Source: Lachnospiraceae bacterium
GTDB taxonomy: Bacteria; Bacillota; Clostridia; Lachnospirales; Lachnospiraceae
Length of the DNA stretch: 64,000 nt
Reading direction: 5' to 3'
NCBI GenBank assembly: GCA_029225065.1
Contig: JAQXVT010000048.1
Location: 88,992-152,991 of the forward strand
This document shows, one piece after another, positions 27,829-37,404 of this stretch (the first letter of the stretch is position 1; every line of letters starts with the position of its first letter). The translations under genes and the position numbers were made by a program. Below the pieces are notes generated by a model, which was given only the letters and a program-made list of their open reading frames with translations, made no database searches and was not told the DNA's origin.

Positions 27829-30030
27829 TCACACTTTCGCATTCCTCCCGGAAAGCCTCTCCCGCTCCGCTTCCATTTTTTCAAGAAGCGCACCCGCACC
27901 CTCCGAGCGTCCAAGATAACCGAACTGGTTTGAAAACAGCACCACTTCGGTCTGCAGCTGGCCCATACAATGCTTCTGCAGATGCTTTATGATGCGCTCG
28001 ATCATAATCCCAATAGTCTTTTCCATAAGCCCTGTCGGCTGCAGGATTTCAAGCGCCTCATCTGTCGTATTGGAATTCAGCAGAAGCTGTGCCGTTTTCA
28101 GATCTGCACCGGCGCGGACAGCCTGCGCCGCCATCAGCTCTGCACGGCAGTCGGCATGTGCTGAGTGTGTGTTCATAATACCGCCGGACACCTTCACAAA
28201 TTTTCCGATGTGCGATACGAAAAGAATGCCTTTTACACCGAGTTCCACTGCCATGTCGAGCGTCTCGCCCACATAATTGCTGCACTTCATCGAATCCTCT
28301 GGCCGCAGATACTCCATCCGGCTCAAAAAATTCACAATATCCATTTCTTCGGAAGTATTCTCCGAAGCTTTCTCCCTGTCATCCCCGGCTTCTTTTTCCG
28401 ATCCTTCCTCCAGCGCATCCGCCTGTGCCCATTCCTTTTTCAGGAAATCCGCGCCATAATTGCCCGGCGTGATGAGAAGATACGTTTCTCCGCTCTTTAC
28501 CTTCTGACGCATCTCAATGCGGATACTCTCGATCAGAGCCTGTTCGCTCATCGGCACTACGATCCCGCTCGTACCGAGAATCGAAATACCGCCCTCGATA
28601 CCAAGATGCGGGTTAAAGGTGCGCTTTCCGACTTCCTCGCCGCCCTGCACAGAGATCACCACGCGAATCTTCCCGTGATACCCGCACTGTGCGCAGACGC
28701 TCTGCACGCCCTCTCGGATCATCTGCCGTGGCACCTTGTTGATCGCGGCTGCGCCTACCGGCTGTTCCAGCCCCGGTTTTGTGACTCTTCCGACACCTTT
28801 TCCGCCGTCGATCTCGACCTCGGCACGCAAATTGTCTCTCATCTGCGCGTCCGGTATTTCATTTCCATCTGTCTGCGAATCTACGGCTTCATTTTTCGCC
28901 GAATGTACAGCCTCTTTTTTCTGCAACTCTTCAGAACTGCCATCAGTTGTCGTCCCTGTTTCTTTCTTTTCCGTGGATTCGTCTTTTCCAGGCACAGCCA
29001 TCTTCTCTGACGCAGAATCGCAGCCCACCAGCTCCACCCGTGCAAAGATCAGCAGTCCGTCCGTCGCATCCGGATCATCGCCGCCGAATTTCCGTACCGC
29101 GCATGATGCTGCATGCGCTTCCAGCTGTGGAAATTCTGTTTCCAGAAGAAGCGTGATTCCCTTTGGTGTCGTCAGCTGCACTTCCTTGCAGAGTTTCCTG
29201 CCAAGCAGCATAGAAGTCGCGGCCATCGATGCGGCGGCCGCACAGCTCCCGGTTGTGTAACCGCACTGAAGCCGCTTATTTTTCTGGACGACGTAGACAT
29301 CCTCGATACCGGATTTCGGAAGTTCCTCTTCGGATAATGGCAGGGGGCGTACGAATTTCAGAAAACGAATCAGATCACCACTTTGCTCCGCCCGATCTGT
29401 GCCGCATGGCTCCTGTGCTTCCGGCTGTAAAACTTTTTTTGCATGCTCCATCTGTCTATACTTTGCCGCGCATACTTCCAGCGCTTCCGGAAGCACCTCA
29501 AGTTCAAAGCCCTGCGCATTTTTTACCTGCCAGTCAAAGTACGACCGTTTTTCGGTACAGAACCGCTCCATCACCGCCATGATTGTACCGCCATGTACGA
29601 CATAAGCCACGGAAGTTCTGCCTGCTTTTAACTGCTCTTTCACACTTTTTAAAAGTGCGCAGCAGCTGCGGTCCGCAAACGCCTGCCGACTCTCGCCGCC
29701 CGGAAACGGAAGCTCCCCGCCGCTGTCAATCCAGCACTGATACGCTTCGTTTCCGGTAAGCTCCTGATAATTTTTATATTCAAATTCACCAAAGCTGCAT
29801 TCCCGCAGCCCCTCTTCCGTCTCAGTCGGCACACCCGGAAACAGATGCGCGGATGTCGCCACGCACCGTTTCATCGGAGAGGTTACCGTCTGCTGCGGAA
29901 TCGGATACCGTCTGCGGTTCTTTTTCAGCCACAGCACTGCATCCGAAATGAGCGGCTCATCCGTGCTTCCGACGTATCGTTTTTCCAGATTTCCGGCGGT
30001 TGTGCCATGCCGGATCAGATAAACTCTCAT
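27829..30030 (-). CDS. cbiD: CobC-like histidine phosphatase fused to cobalt-precorrin-5B C1-methyltransferase CbiD
   Basis: Two functions are joined in 733 residues. Residues 1-about 195 are a histidine phosphatase: YLIRHGTTAGN with phospho-accepting His8, VTSPMKRC, and the second histidine in VVHGGTIM (about 146). This is the family of CobC, which removes phosphate from alpha-ribazole or adenosylcobalamin 5'-phosphate. From about residue 253 on is CbiD (QCGYTTGSCAAAASMAAT, later SILGTSGIVVPMSE and ILFVSHIGKFVKVSGG). The CbiD part carries two charged low-complexity insertions absent from typical CbiD (about 345-405, rich in Glu, Lys, Asp and Ser, and about 550-575). It overlaps cbiC by four bases. 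No other CobC is in the operon, which supports the phosphatase assignment. Confidence 0.9.
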   Translation of the reverse strand: MRVYLIRHGTTAGNLEKRYVGSTDEPLISDAVLWLKKNRRRYPIPQQTVTSPMKRCVATSAHLFPGVPTETEEGLRECSFGEFEYKNYQELTGNEAYQCWIDSGGELPFPGGESRQAFADRSCCALLKSVKEQLKAGRTSVAYVVHGGTIMAVMERFCTEKRSYFDWQVKNAQGFELEVLPEALEVCAAKYRQMEHAKKVLQPEAQEPCGTDRAEQSGDLIRFLKFVRPLPLSEEELPKSGIEDVYVVQKNKRLQCGYTTGSCAAAASMAATSMLLGRKLCKEVQLTTPKGITLLLETEFPQLEAHAASCAVRKFGGDDPDATDGLLIFARVELVGCDSASEKMAVPGKDESTEKKETGTTTDGSSEELQKKEAVHSAKNEAVDSQTDGNEIPDAQMRDNLRAEVEIDGGKGVGRVTKPGLEQPVGAAAINKVPRQMIREGVQSVCAQCGYHGKIRVVISVQGGEEVGKRTFNPHLGIEGGISILGTSGIVVPMSEQALIESIRIEMRQKVKSGETYLLITPGNYGADFLKKEWAQADALEEGSEKEAGDDREKASENTSEEMDIVNFLSRMEYLRPEDSMKCSNYVGETLDMAVELGVKGILFVSHIGKFVKVSGGIMNTHSAHADCRAELMAAQAVRAGADLKTAQLLLNSNTTDEALEILQPTGLMEKTIGIMIERIIKHLQKHCMGQLQTEVVLFSNQFGYLGRSEGAGALLEKMEAERERLSGRNAKV

Positions 30031-30671
30031 CCTCTGCTCCCGTCCAGCTGATACAGCAGCGCATTACAGATCGCCGCCGCCACATTGCTGCCGCCCTTTC
30101 TGCCGCGTGCCACAATATATGGCACATCTGTCTGCATGATCAGCTCCTTGGACTGTACGACATTGACAAAACCAACCGGCACTCCGATAATCAGCTCCGG
30201 TCGGAAGCTTCCCTCCTGAATTTTTTCATACAGGCGAATCAGCGCAGTCGGTGCGTTTCCAACCGCATAGATCAATGGACGATTCAATGCCGCCGCCTTA
30301 TCTACGCAGACCGAAGCCCGCGTCACACCGAGCCGTTTTGCTTCTGCCGCCACATCTTCGTCAGAGATAAAGCAGTGCGCCTCACCGCCGGCAAGCTGCA
30401 GACTTTTTTTGTTGATACCGGAAAGTGCCATTTTCGTATCCGTCACAATCCAGGCACCATTTCGCAGTGCCCGCTGCGCCACTTCCACCGCATGTTCGGA
30501 AAAACACAGATTCTGAATGTAGTCAAAATCTGCTGACGTGTGAATCACACGCTTGATAATCATGGCCCGCTCATCGTTCGGGATTGCATCTCCTGCTTCC
30601 TCCGAAATGATTTCAAAACTCCTGCGCTCGATTTCCATCGGTCCGAGACGCTCAATCTGATCTAAATCCAT
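30027..30671 (-). CDS. cbiC: Cobalt-precorrin-8 methylmutase (CbiC/CobH)
   Basis: CbiC moves the C11 methyl group to C12, forming cobyrinate. The 214-residue product has the family motif KRVIHTSADFDY with the catalytic histidine, then DTKMALSGIN, YAVGNAPTALIRL and GVPVGFVNVVQSKE, and the C-terminal GRKGGSNVAAAICNALL. Length is typical. Its stop overlaps the start of the CobC-CbiD fusion by four bases. Confidence 0.96.
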   Translation of the reverse strand: MDLDQIERLGPMEIERRSFEIISEEAGDAIPNDERAMIIKRVIHTSADFDYIQNLCFSEHAVEVAQRALRNGAWIVTDTKMALSGINKKSLQLAGGEAHCFISDEDVAAEAKRLGVTRASVCVDKAAALNRPLIYAVGNAPTALIRLYEKIQEGSFRPELIIGVPVGFVNVVQSKELIMQTDVPYIVARGRKGGSNVAAAICNALLYQLDGSRG

Positions 30672-30780
30672 GCTGCTCTCCTTTTCCTGACCTTATCACT
30701 TTCCGAAAACTATCCTGAGCTCTGCTTAGATATTATCATGATAAGGTCATTTTTAATATTTGAATATTGCGCCGTATTTT

Positions 30781-32322
30781 CTATTTGATTCCCATAATCT
30801 GATAAATCCGTTCCATATCAAGGTGCTTTCTAAGCCCCTCTGCCAGCAGGTCGTACTGCTGCTCCCTAAACGCCGCGAAATCGACTGCACTTCCAAGCTG
30901 ATCTGCAACGCCCTTCTTCTCTGCCAATGCCTGTACAACCGCATCGACCACTTCTTCACTGTCAAAAATACCGTGCACATACGTGCCGCAGACATTTTTG
31001 CTCCATGCGCCTTCCTGCCAGTGTTTTCCGGTGATGGTATCCTCTATCTCCGTAAACGGCTGCGCTTCCTGCCCGTATGTCGTCCGTCCCATATGGATCT
31101 CATAGCCGACGAGATGCTTCCCGGTCAGCGCCTGCGCCAGATAAGAGGTTTCCTCTGCGCAGTCCGCATCCGTTTTATCTGCAGTTCCAAGTATACGTCC
31201 CTCCACACGGGTGCGCGCTTTTTCAGCCTCAAAAACCGTCTCCGTATCCAGAAGCCCCATGCCGCGGATCGTACCGCCCTCTTCCACTCCGTCCGGATCC
31301 GAGATCGACTTTCCGAGCATCTGATAACCGCCGCACACACCAAAAATCGCCGTGCCTGCTTTCTGTGCTTTTAAAATCAGTGCTTCCAGACCATTCTGAC
31401 GCATCCACAGAAGATCACGCATCGTATTTTTCGTCCCCGGAAGAATAATCAGATCCGGATGACCGAGTTCTGTCGGTTCTTTGACGTAACGCACCGTCAC
31501 ACCTTCAATGCTCTCAAACACATTGAAATCCGTAAAATTCGAGATGCGTGGAACACGGATGACCGCAATGTCGATGAGTCCGATCTGCCGATCTCCGTCC
31601 AGCCGCTCACTTAAGCTGTCCTCATCTTCCAGGCTCACCTGCAGATACGGAGCTACACCGACCACCGGAATTCCAGTCAGCTTTTCCAGCATTTCAACGC
31701 CAGGGTCAAGAATTGTCTTGTCACCGCGGAATTTGTTGATAATCAATCCTTTGATTCGGTCTTTCTCTTCCGCCTCCAGAAGCTCAACCGTGCCGTAAAG
31801 CTGCGCAAACACGCCGCCGCGGTCAATATCGCCGACCAGAAGAACCGGTGCATCGACCAGCTTTGCCATGCCCATGTTTACGATATCATCCTGCTTGAGA
31901 TTGATCTCCGCCGGACTTCCGGCTCCCTCAATCACAATAATGTCATATTTCTCTGCCAGATGATCATACGCCTTTTTCACATCCGGCAGCAACGATTTCT
32001 TCATCTTAAAGTAATCGCGTGCATTCATCGTGCCAAGCACTTCACCGTTTACGATCACCTGTGAACCGATGTCATTCGTCGGCTTGAGCAGGATCGGATT
32101 CATCTCGACTGACGGCTCAATTCCTGCCGCTTCCGCCTGCATGACCTGTGCGCGCCCCATCTCCAGTCCTTCCTTCGTGATAAAGGAATTTAAGGCCATG
32201 TTCTGTGATTTAAATGGTGCCGTCTTATATCCATCCTGATGGAAAATCCGGCACAGTCCTGCCGCAATCACGCTCTTTCCGGCGTTCGACATGGTTCCCT
32301 GAATCATGATTGCTTTTGCCAT
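30781..32322 (-). CDS. cbiP: Cobyric acid synthase
   Basis: CbiP (CobQ) amidates four side chains of adenosylcobyrinic diamide. The 513-residue product has an N-terminal dethiobiotin-synthetase-like domain ([21 protein letters not shown]-loop, [22 protein letters not shown]) and a C-terminal glutamine amidotransferase domain with the cysteine in [11 protein letters not shown] and a histidine in [10 protein letters not shown]. The QNMALNS motif distinguishes it from CbiA. It follows cobD after about 155 bp and precedes cbiC. Confidence 0.96.
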   Translation of the reverse strand: MAKAIMIQGTMSNAGKSVIAAGLCRIFHQDGYKTAPFKSQNMALNSFITKEGLEMGRAQVMQAEAAGIEPSVEMNPILLKPTNDIGSQVIVNGEVLGTMNARDYFKMKKSLLPDVKKAYDHLAEKYDIIVIEGAGSPAEINLKQDDIVNMGMAKLVDAPVLLVGDIDRGGVFAQLYGTVELLEAEEKDRIKGLIINKFRGDKTILDPGVEMLEKLTGIPVVGVAPYLQVSLEDEDSLSERLDGDRQIGLIDIAVIRVPRISNFTDFNVFESIEGVTVRYVKEPTELGHPDLIILPGTKNTMRDLLWMRQNGLEALILKAQKAGTAIFGVCGGYQMLGKSISDPDGVEEGGTIRGMGLLDTETVFEAEKARTRVEGRILGTADKTDADCAEETSYLAQALTGKHLVGYEIHMGRTTYGQEAQPFTEIEDTITGKHWQEGAWSKNVCGTYVHGIFDSEEVVDAVVQALAEKKGVADQLGSAVDFAAFREQQYDLLAEGLRKHLDMERIYQIMGIK

Positions 32323-32477
32323 CCCGTTGCTCCTTTCTCCTTAAATCAATTTTCATTTTCCACTGACGCAAACATCTCCGCCCTACAGTGTCTATGCACC
32401 CAAAGCAGCAGAATGTTTATCTGTCTTTGAATTTTCTATCTCGTCTTTCCATATTACTCTTTACAATTCTTTGCATC

Positions 32478-33593
32478 TCACTGATTTTTTAAAAATGCCG
32501 CAAGCACTGCAAGCAGTCCTTCATTTTCCTGCTGACTTCGGATGCAGATGCGGTAATACTGCCTGATTTCTCCTGTTTTTCCGCATACCGAATCTTCCTG
32601 TCTGATATCCATGCCAGCTGCATCCTTATTTATTTCCAGCCCACGGAAATTGCTGCAGTCGCGAATCAGATAACCGTGTGCCTCTGCGTATTCCGTCAGC
32701 CCTGCAGGCCCCCAAAAAAGAAGATAATTCGTGCACGATGGGAACACTGTATATCCGCACGCTTTCAGCTTTTCCGTCATCCATTCTCGATTCACCGCTG
32801 TCATTTTTGCGGTCTTGGCTGCGAATTCACTTTCCCCTGCAGCCGCTTTTGCAGCCATCTGCGCCGGTAGCGATACATTCCACGGCTGCATGAGAAGATG
32901 CATCTTTTCCAGAAGCGCTGCATTTTTGCAGATGCCATAGCCCACGCGCAGTCCCGGCATTGCGTACATTTTTGTAAAAGATTTAATCACAAATACCGTT
33001 TCTTCCTCGAAGCCGATTGCCTCTGTCGTTCTGGCCGCATCTTCTTCTGTCAGAAAATCAAAGAAGCTCTCATCTATGACCAGATAGATTCCATTCTCCC
33101 GGCAGTGCGCACGGATTGCCGCAATCACTTCTTTTGAAATCAGCTGTCCCGTCGGATTATTTGGATTGCCAAGGATCACAAGATCCGCATCTGAGGGAAT
33201 CTGTGAGACAAATTCCTCTGTCAGTTCAAAACCGCTTCCCTCTTTCAGCCAGATGTTTGTAATCCGGCAGTCCACGGACTGAAGCGACTGCTCATATTCA
33301 AAAAAACAGGGCTGTGCCAGCACCGCATGCTTCGGCCGAAGTGCCAGCGCCAGTAAAAACATCAGCTCTGCCGCACCGTTCCCGCAGATCACCTGATCCT
33401 CGCTCACATTTTCCCGTTTTGCCAGAATTTTCCGCAGCTCTTTGCTGCCTGGCTCCGGATAATGAATTGATGCATCGATCGCTTCCATCGCTGCACGCCT
33501 CACAGAATCCGGCATCCCGCGGAAATTGATATTGGCAGAAAAATCTGCCGCATTTTTATGTTCATAAATATTGCCGCCATGTTTATGCGTCAT
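32478..33593 (-). CDS. cobD: L-threonine-O-3-phosphate decarboxylase CobD (PLP-dependent)
   Basis: CobD decarboxylates threonine phosphate to (R)-1-aminopropan-2-yl phosphate, the linker of the nucleotide loop. The 371-residue product is a class I/II PLP enzyme with an HGGN start (THKHGGNIYE), the PLP-binding GNPNNPTGQL and ViDESFFDF segments, and the Schiff-base lysine in VIKSFTKMYAMPGLRVGYG. By sequence alone it could be mistaken for histidinol-phosphate aminotransferase. The HGGN opening and the position beside cbiB, its pathway partner, favour CobD. Confidence 0.9.
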   Translation of the reverse strand: MTHKHGGNIYEHKNAADFSANINFRGMPDSVRRAAMEAIDASIHYPEPGSKELRKILAKRENVSEDQVICGNGAAELMFLLALALRPKHAVLAQPCFFEYEQSLQSVDCRITNIWLKEGSGFELTEEFVSQIPSDADLVILGNPNNPTGQLISKEVIAAIRAHCRENGIYLVIDESFFDFLTEEDAARTTEAIGFEEETVFVIKSFTKMYAMPGLRVGYGICKNAALLEKMHLLMQPWNVSLPAQMAAKAAAGESEFAAKTAKMTAVNREWMTEKLKACGYTVFPSCTNYLLFWGPAGLTEYAEAHGYLIRDCSNFRGLEINKDAAGMDIRQEDSVCGKTGEIRQYYRICIRSQQENEGLLAVLAAFLKNQ

Positions 33594-33725
33594 ATTCTGT
33601 CGTCCTTTTCCGTCTGCAGCCGGTCTCCTGCAAAATATCCTGCCTCTTCACCGGCTGTCATTTTTTTATAGCTTGTTTCTTCTATTTTTTATTATCTTCT
33701 CTTCGGACTGCTGCCAAAGTATATA

Positions 33726-34703
33726 TCAGATCACCCAGATCAGTACCGCCTTCACCGCTCCGAATACCACCAGTGCCAGCGCCGCAGCCGTATACATCAT
33801 CCGGTTGATCTTTGCGATATCCGAAACCTCGATTGGGCGGATATCATCCCCGATAAATGGTTTTTTATGCAGCTCCCCGAAATACCACGCATCGCCTGCC
33901 AGCTGCACGTGAAGCGCCCCGGCTGCCGCGGCCTCTGTCTGTGCCGAGTTCGGGCTGGCATGCTTGTAGCGGTCCCTGCGAAAGATCTTCCACGCCATCT
34001 TTCCATCGCAGCCACAAAGCGGTGCCGACAGGATCAGAAACAGCGCCGCAAGTCTCGCCGGAATAAAATTCGCGATATCATCCAGATGTGCCGGGAACCA
34101 GCCAAAATTCATGTATTTTTCATTCTTGTAGCCAAGCATGGAATCCATCGTGTTGATGCTCTTGTAAAAGAATCCGCCTGCTCCGCCCGCAAGAATCAAA
34201 AAGAGCAACGGGGCCGCCACACCGTCCGCATAATTTTCCGCAACCGTCTCAACCGCCGCCTTAATCACGCCGGTCTTCGTCAGGTTCTGGGTATCTCTTC
34301 CGACAATTCTTCCGACCGCTTTTCTTCCTGCTTCCAGACCTTCCGTTTCAAGTGCACGTCCGACGTTCATGCTCTCTTTCTTTAAGGTCTTTGCTGCCAG
34401 TACAAAGTAACAGAGCACTGCATCCACCAAAACACCAAGCCAAAAGTTAGCCGTGTACGCCACATACAGAAGCGCCGCAGGTATCGCAGTTGAGATAGTA
34501 ACGACGAGCACCGCACAGAGAGCACCTGCCGCACGCTCCCCCGTTTTTGTCTTTGGAAACAGTTTCCTTGTCACCTTTTCCAGAAAGGCGATCAGATACC
34601 CGATCAGACAGATCGGATGCCAGGCCGTCTGCGGGTCACCGAGCAGCAGATCCAGCACTGCTCCGATCACCACGGCAAGTAAAGATCCAATCGCATAACT
34701 CAT
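33726..34703 (-). CDS. cbiB: Adenosylcobinamide-phosphate synthase CbiB
   Basis: CbiB is a membrane enzyme that attaches aminopropanol phosphate to adenosylcobyric acid. The 325-residue product has several hydrophobic segments. Family motifs include LDLLLGDPQTAWHPICLIG near the N terminus, VGRDTQNLTKTGVIKAAVETVAENYADGVAAPLLF, YKSINTMDSMLGYKNEKY, and the C-terminal SPNSAQTEAAAAGAL. (Symbols vary; in other nomenclature this is CobD of aerobes.) It overlaps the precorrin-2 dehydrogenase gene by four bases. Confidence 0.95.
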   Translation of the reverse strand: MSYAIGSLLAVVIGAVLDLLLGDPQTAWHPICLIGYLIAFLEKVTRKLFPKTKTGERAAGALCAVLVVTISTAIPAALLYVAYTANFWLGVLVDAVLCYFVLAAKTLKKESMNVGRALETEGLEAGRKAVGRIVGRDTQNLTKTGVIKAAVETVAENYADGVAAPLLFLILAGGAGGFFYKSINTMDSMLGYKNEKYMNFGWFPAHLDDIANFIPARLAALFLILSAPLCGCDGKMAWKIFRRDRYKHASPNSAQTEAAAAGALHVQLAGDAWYFGELHKKPFIGDDIRPIEVSDIAKINRMMYTAAALALVVFGAVKAVLIWVI

Positions 34704-35146
34704 TTTCCCAGATACTCCTCCAATTCCATTCGTGTCCGTTTCACCAGACCATGATCCGTTCCAGACGCTGTCAGTCCAATCACCAGTTCATCCTTTGTCA
34801 CAATTGATGGAAAATAAAAGTCACAGATTTCCTTCTCACTGCAGCTGTTTGCCGGAATTTTTCGCACTTTCGCTGCCGTCACAATCTCCCGGTTCAGTTC
34901 ACAGTCGTCGGTCGCCGCCAGCACCAGATCGGCCGTATCAAGAAGTTCTTCCGTATAACACTCCTCCACCAGGCGAATCGGATACTTTTCGGAAAGCTCC
35001 CGGATCTCCGGCTTCATCTGCGGTGCGCAGACGGTAATTGTTCCCGCGAAGCCGCATAAGGTGCGGATCCGCCGCACTGCGATTGTACCGGCACCCACCA
35101 CCAGGATATTTTTTTGTGATAAATCTACAAATAATGGAAAATACAT
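34700..35146 (-). CDS. Precorrin-2 dehydrogenase (SirC/CysG-N type)
   Basis: The enzyme oxidises precorrin-2 to sirohydrochlorin with NAD, giving the substrate for CbiK. The 148-residue product is a short NAD-binding Rossmann protein (KNILVVGAGTIAVRRIRTL, LVLAATDDCELNREI, FYFPSIVTKDELVIGLTASG), matching the N-terminal domain of CysG and Met8p but lacking a methyltransferase domain. That function is supplied by the CobA segment of the HemC-CobA-HemD fusion. The chelatase step can be done by the separate CbiK. It is coupled to cbiB by a four-base overlap. Confidence 0.88.
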   Translation of the reverse strand: MYFPLFVDLSQKNILVVGAGTIAVRRIRTLCGFAGTITVCAPQMKPEIRELSEKYPIRLVEECYTEELLDTADLVLAATDDCELNREIVTAAKVRKIPANSCSEKEICDFYFPSIVTKDELVIGLTASGTDHGLVKRTRMELEEYLGK

Positions 35147-35252
35147 CCCGTTCTCTCCTGTTTCTTTTTTCTAATGCAGAAAACGCAATCGTGCTCATTA
35201 GCTCAGTATCGCCAGACAGTCGCTTCACTTTTTATCAGATCAGAAAGAATGA

Positions 35253-35975
35253 TCATTTTCTGATCCGCTTCTCGCTCCACTCCACAAATTCCGTCAGATC
35301 TGCCGCCTCCAGAGGTACCCGATAGTTCTCCACCGAAATTGCTTCCGGACATTCCGCGCCACGCGCTCCGTAAATCACTGCGTGCATGCCTGCCGCGAGT
35401 GCACCTTTTGCGTCGCCCTGCGGATGATCGCCGACAAAAAGGCATTCTTCCGGCGCACATCCGCTCTTTTGAATGCAGAGATCGAAAAAGCGACGATCCG
35501 GTTTCTCCGCTCCCGCCTCCTCGCTTGTCACAATCCAGTCCGGGTAAGCAGAAAGTCCGAGCCGCTCCAGCTTACGGTACTGTATATAGGCAGTCATATT
35601 CGTGCCTATGCCGATCCAAATACCGCTTTCTTTCAGCTTCTGCATCCAGCTTCGGATATACGGATGCGGAACTGCGCCGGTCAGAAACGCATCCCAGTAC
35701 GCATGATACATCTGCAGCGCATGCGGAAACAGTGGCTTTTGCATATCCTCCAGCATCAGCTGAAACCGGATCAGACGATTGTGAATCGCTGCAGTCCGGC
35801 TTCCGATCTGCTCTTCTTCTTTTCGGTATGCCGCACCGTAGATCTGCCGAAACTCCTCCGGTGTCGTCTGAAAACGCCTGCGGCAGTACTGCTCGAGCGC
35901 CTTCATTCCGATCTCATGGCAGCTGTTGTAATCATACAGCGTACCGTCCACATCAAAGATAACTGTTTTTATCAT
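35253..35975 (-). CDS. HAD-superfamily hydrolase in the cobamide operon
   Basis: A 240-residue HAD phosphatase with motif I VIFDVDGTLYD, motif II IGIGTNMT, the motif III lysine in GAEKPDRRFFD, and motif IV VGDHPQGDAKGA. The cap region is an alpha-helical type I cap. The usual start would be the ATG at 35975, which overlaps the stop of the short CobU-like gene (ATGA) and follows GGAG. The upstream in-frame ATG at 36017 lies inside that gene. Its substrate is unknown. Within a cobamide operon a phosphatase could act on alpha-ribazole phosphate or cobamide phosphate, but a CobC-like domain is already present, so this is only a guess. Confidence 0.8.
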   Translation of the reverse strand: MIKTVIFDVDGTLYDYNSCHEIGMKALEQYCRRRFQTTPEEFRQIYGAAYRKEEEQIGSRTAAIHNRLIRFQLMLEDMQKPLFPHALQMYHAYWDAFLTGAVPHPYIRSWMQKLKESGIWIGIGTNMTAYIQYRKLERLGLSAYPDWIVTSEEAGAEKPDRRFFDLCIQKSGCAPEECLFVGDHPQGDAKGALAAGMHAVIYGARGAECPEAISVENYRVPLEAADLTEFVEWSEKRIRK

Positions 35976-36400
35976 GCCGTCTCCTTTGTTCCCTTTATCA
36001 CCAGACCAAGACCGCACGCCACACGCACGACCTCTTCCGAACGCTTTGCAAGTGCGGTACAGATCCGCCCGGTCATTTCCCTGTACTCCCGGTCAAACCG
36101 ATCCATCGGAACGATGCCGTACCCCAGTTCATTTGTCACAATGACGATTTCCGGATTCTTTTCATACAGCCATGCGGCAAATGCTTCTGCCTGATCCTCT
36201 GCACCTGTGATCCAGGACTGCTCTTTTTCGGAATTCTGAATCATATTCCGAATCAGTTCATGGAAATGATAGACGCCTTTGCACGTCTCAAGTGCCGCCA
36301 CTTCACACTGCGCGCCATCCACCCAGCCATCCGTGATCTGATAACGCTCCTTTGCATACGCCAGCTTGCCCTGAAACGTACCGCCGATTACCATTTTCAT
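35972..36400 (-). CDS. Short, degenerate CobU-like protein
   Basis: The 142-residue product resembles the ends of CobU, the adenosylcobinamide kinase/guanylyltransferase. The C-terminal VIVTNELGYGIVPMDRFDREYREMTGRI is clearly CobU-like. The P-loop is altered (GGTFQGKLAYAKERY, with Leu in place of Ser/Thr after GK), and the central RHR region with the guanylylated histidine is missing. The protein is about 30 residues shorter than CobU. A complete CobU is encoded 1 kb upstream, so this copy is probably a diverged paralogue with a different or regulatory role. It is coupled to the HAD hydrolase by a four-base overlap. Confidence 0.78.
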   Translation of the reverse strand: MKMVIGGTFQGKLAYAKERYQITDGWVDGAQCEVAALETCKGVYHFHELIRNMIQNSEKEQSWITGAEDQAEAFAAWLYEKNPEIVIVTNELGYGIVPMDRFDREYREMTGRICTALAKRSEEVVRVACGLGLVIKGTKETA

Positions 36401-36521
36401 TTTACCTGTCTCCTTCTGTCTTAACTAAGTTTTTACAGTCCTGCCTCACACAACCGCCTGGGTCAGCTTATTTCTTCAACGCATCTTATCACAATGCCGC
36501 TGATTCCTTTCCACAGACGCT

Positions 36522-37295
36522 TTACAGTTTCACACGAATTAATTGCGCCACGACCATGCACGCCGGCATGATCAGCTCGCACATTGAGAGAAACCAGCCT
36601 GCCAGATCTCCGTTGATTCCGCCGAAATTTTTCATCGCCATATGATGATAATAAGCAAAGGTCAGCAGCGCAGCGATCATTCCTGCGACTCCATACCACG
36701 GATTGATCAGGATCATCACTGCAAATGCGATCACAAGATAACAGATCAGCGTCACCTGAATACGTTTTGTCTCCGCCTTTTTGGAAAAATCTGCGACGGT
36801 TCCCTCTTTTTTCATCTTCGGAAATGTCACAACCGCAAAGCCGCTGAGCGATCTTGATACGATAAATGTAAAACCATACACAGGAAGAATCGATGCATCA
36901 ATGCTGTGTGTCACTCCATATAATAAAAAGAAATAGACCACACACGTGATGATTGCAAATGCCCCTGCATGGGAATCCTTCAGAATCTCAATGCGTCGCT
37001 CCAGCGGCCGCCAGGAACTGAGTGCATCTGCCGTATCGAGCATTCCGTCCAGATGAATGCCTCCTGTCACAAAGACCGGAATCATCATCAGAACAATCGC
37101 TGAAAGCGTCGTATCCACCGAAAGCCATGCTGCCAGATGATACCATCCAAAACACAGCGCACCGATCACCGCGCCGATCCACGGGAAGAAACACATGACG
37201 TATTTCATATTTTCTTCCGTCCAGTCACAGCGCACCATCGGAATCCGTGAATACATCGAAAATGCGATACCGAAACTGTTTGCCAGGCGTTTCAT
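36522..37295 (-). CDS. cobS: Adenosylcobinamide-GDP ribazoletransferase (cobamide 5'-phosphate synthase)
   Basis: CobS is a polytopic membrane enzyme joining adenosylcobinamide-GDP to alpha-ribazole (phosphate). The 257-residue product has about six hydrophobic segments and the conserved motifs FSMYSRIPM near the N terminus, VTGGIHLDGMLDTADAL (metal-binding acidic residues), and RRIEILKDSHAGAFAI. It lies between cobU and the CobU-like/HAD pair. The 120-bp gaps on each side contain no gene that I can see. Confidence 0.95.
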   Translation of the reverse strand: MKRLANSFGIAFSMYSRIPMVRCDWTEENMKYVMCFFPWIGAVIGALCFGWYHLAAWLSVDTTLSAIVLMMIPVFVTGGIHLDGMLDTADALSSWRPLERRIEILKDSHAGAFAIITCVVYFFLLYGVTHSIDASILPVYGFTFIVSRSLSGFAVVTFPKMKKEGTVADFSKKAETKRIQVTLICYLVIAFAVMILINPWYGVAGMIAALLTFAYYHHMAMKNFGGINGDLAGWFLSMCELIMPACMVVAQLIRVKL

Positions 37296-37404
37296 TTTAT
37301 GTCCTCCATATCAAAGCAAATATTCGTAATTCTCTCTTATCTCCATTCTCAGGAATGTTCCGCCCCACTGCTGACTGCTCCGCAGAAAATCATCTGATCT
37401 GACC

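Noticed and set aside
32478..33593. Histidinol-phosphate aminotransferase (HisC)
   Set aside because: The fold is the same, but the HGGN opening and position beside cbiB within the cobamide operon point to CobD.
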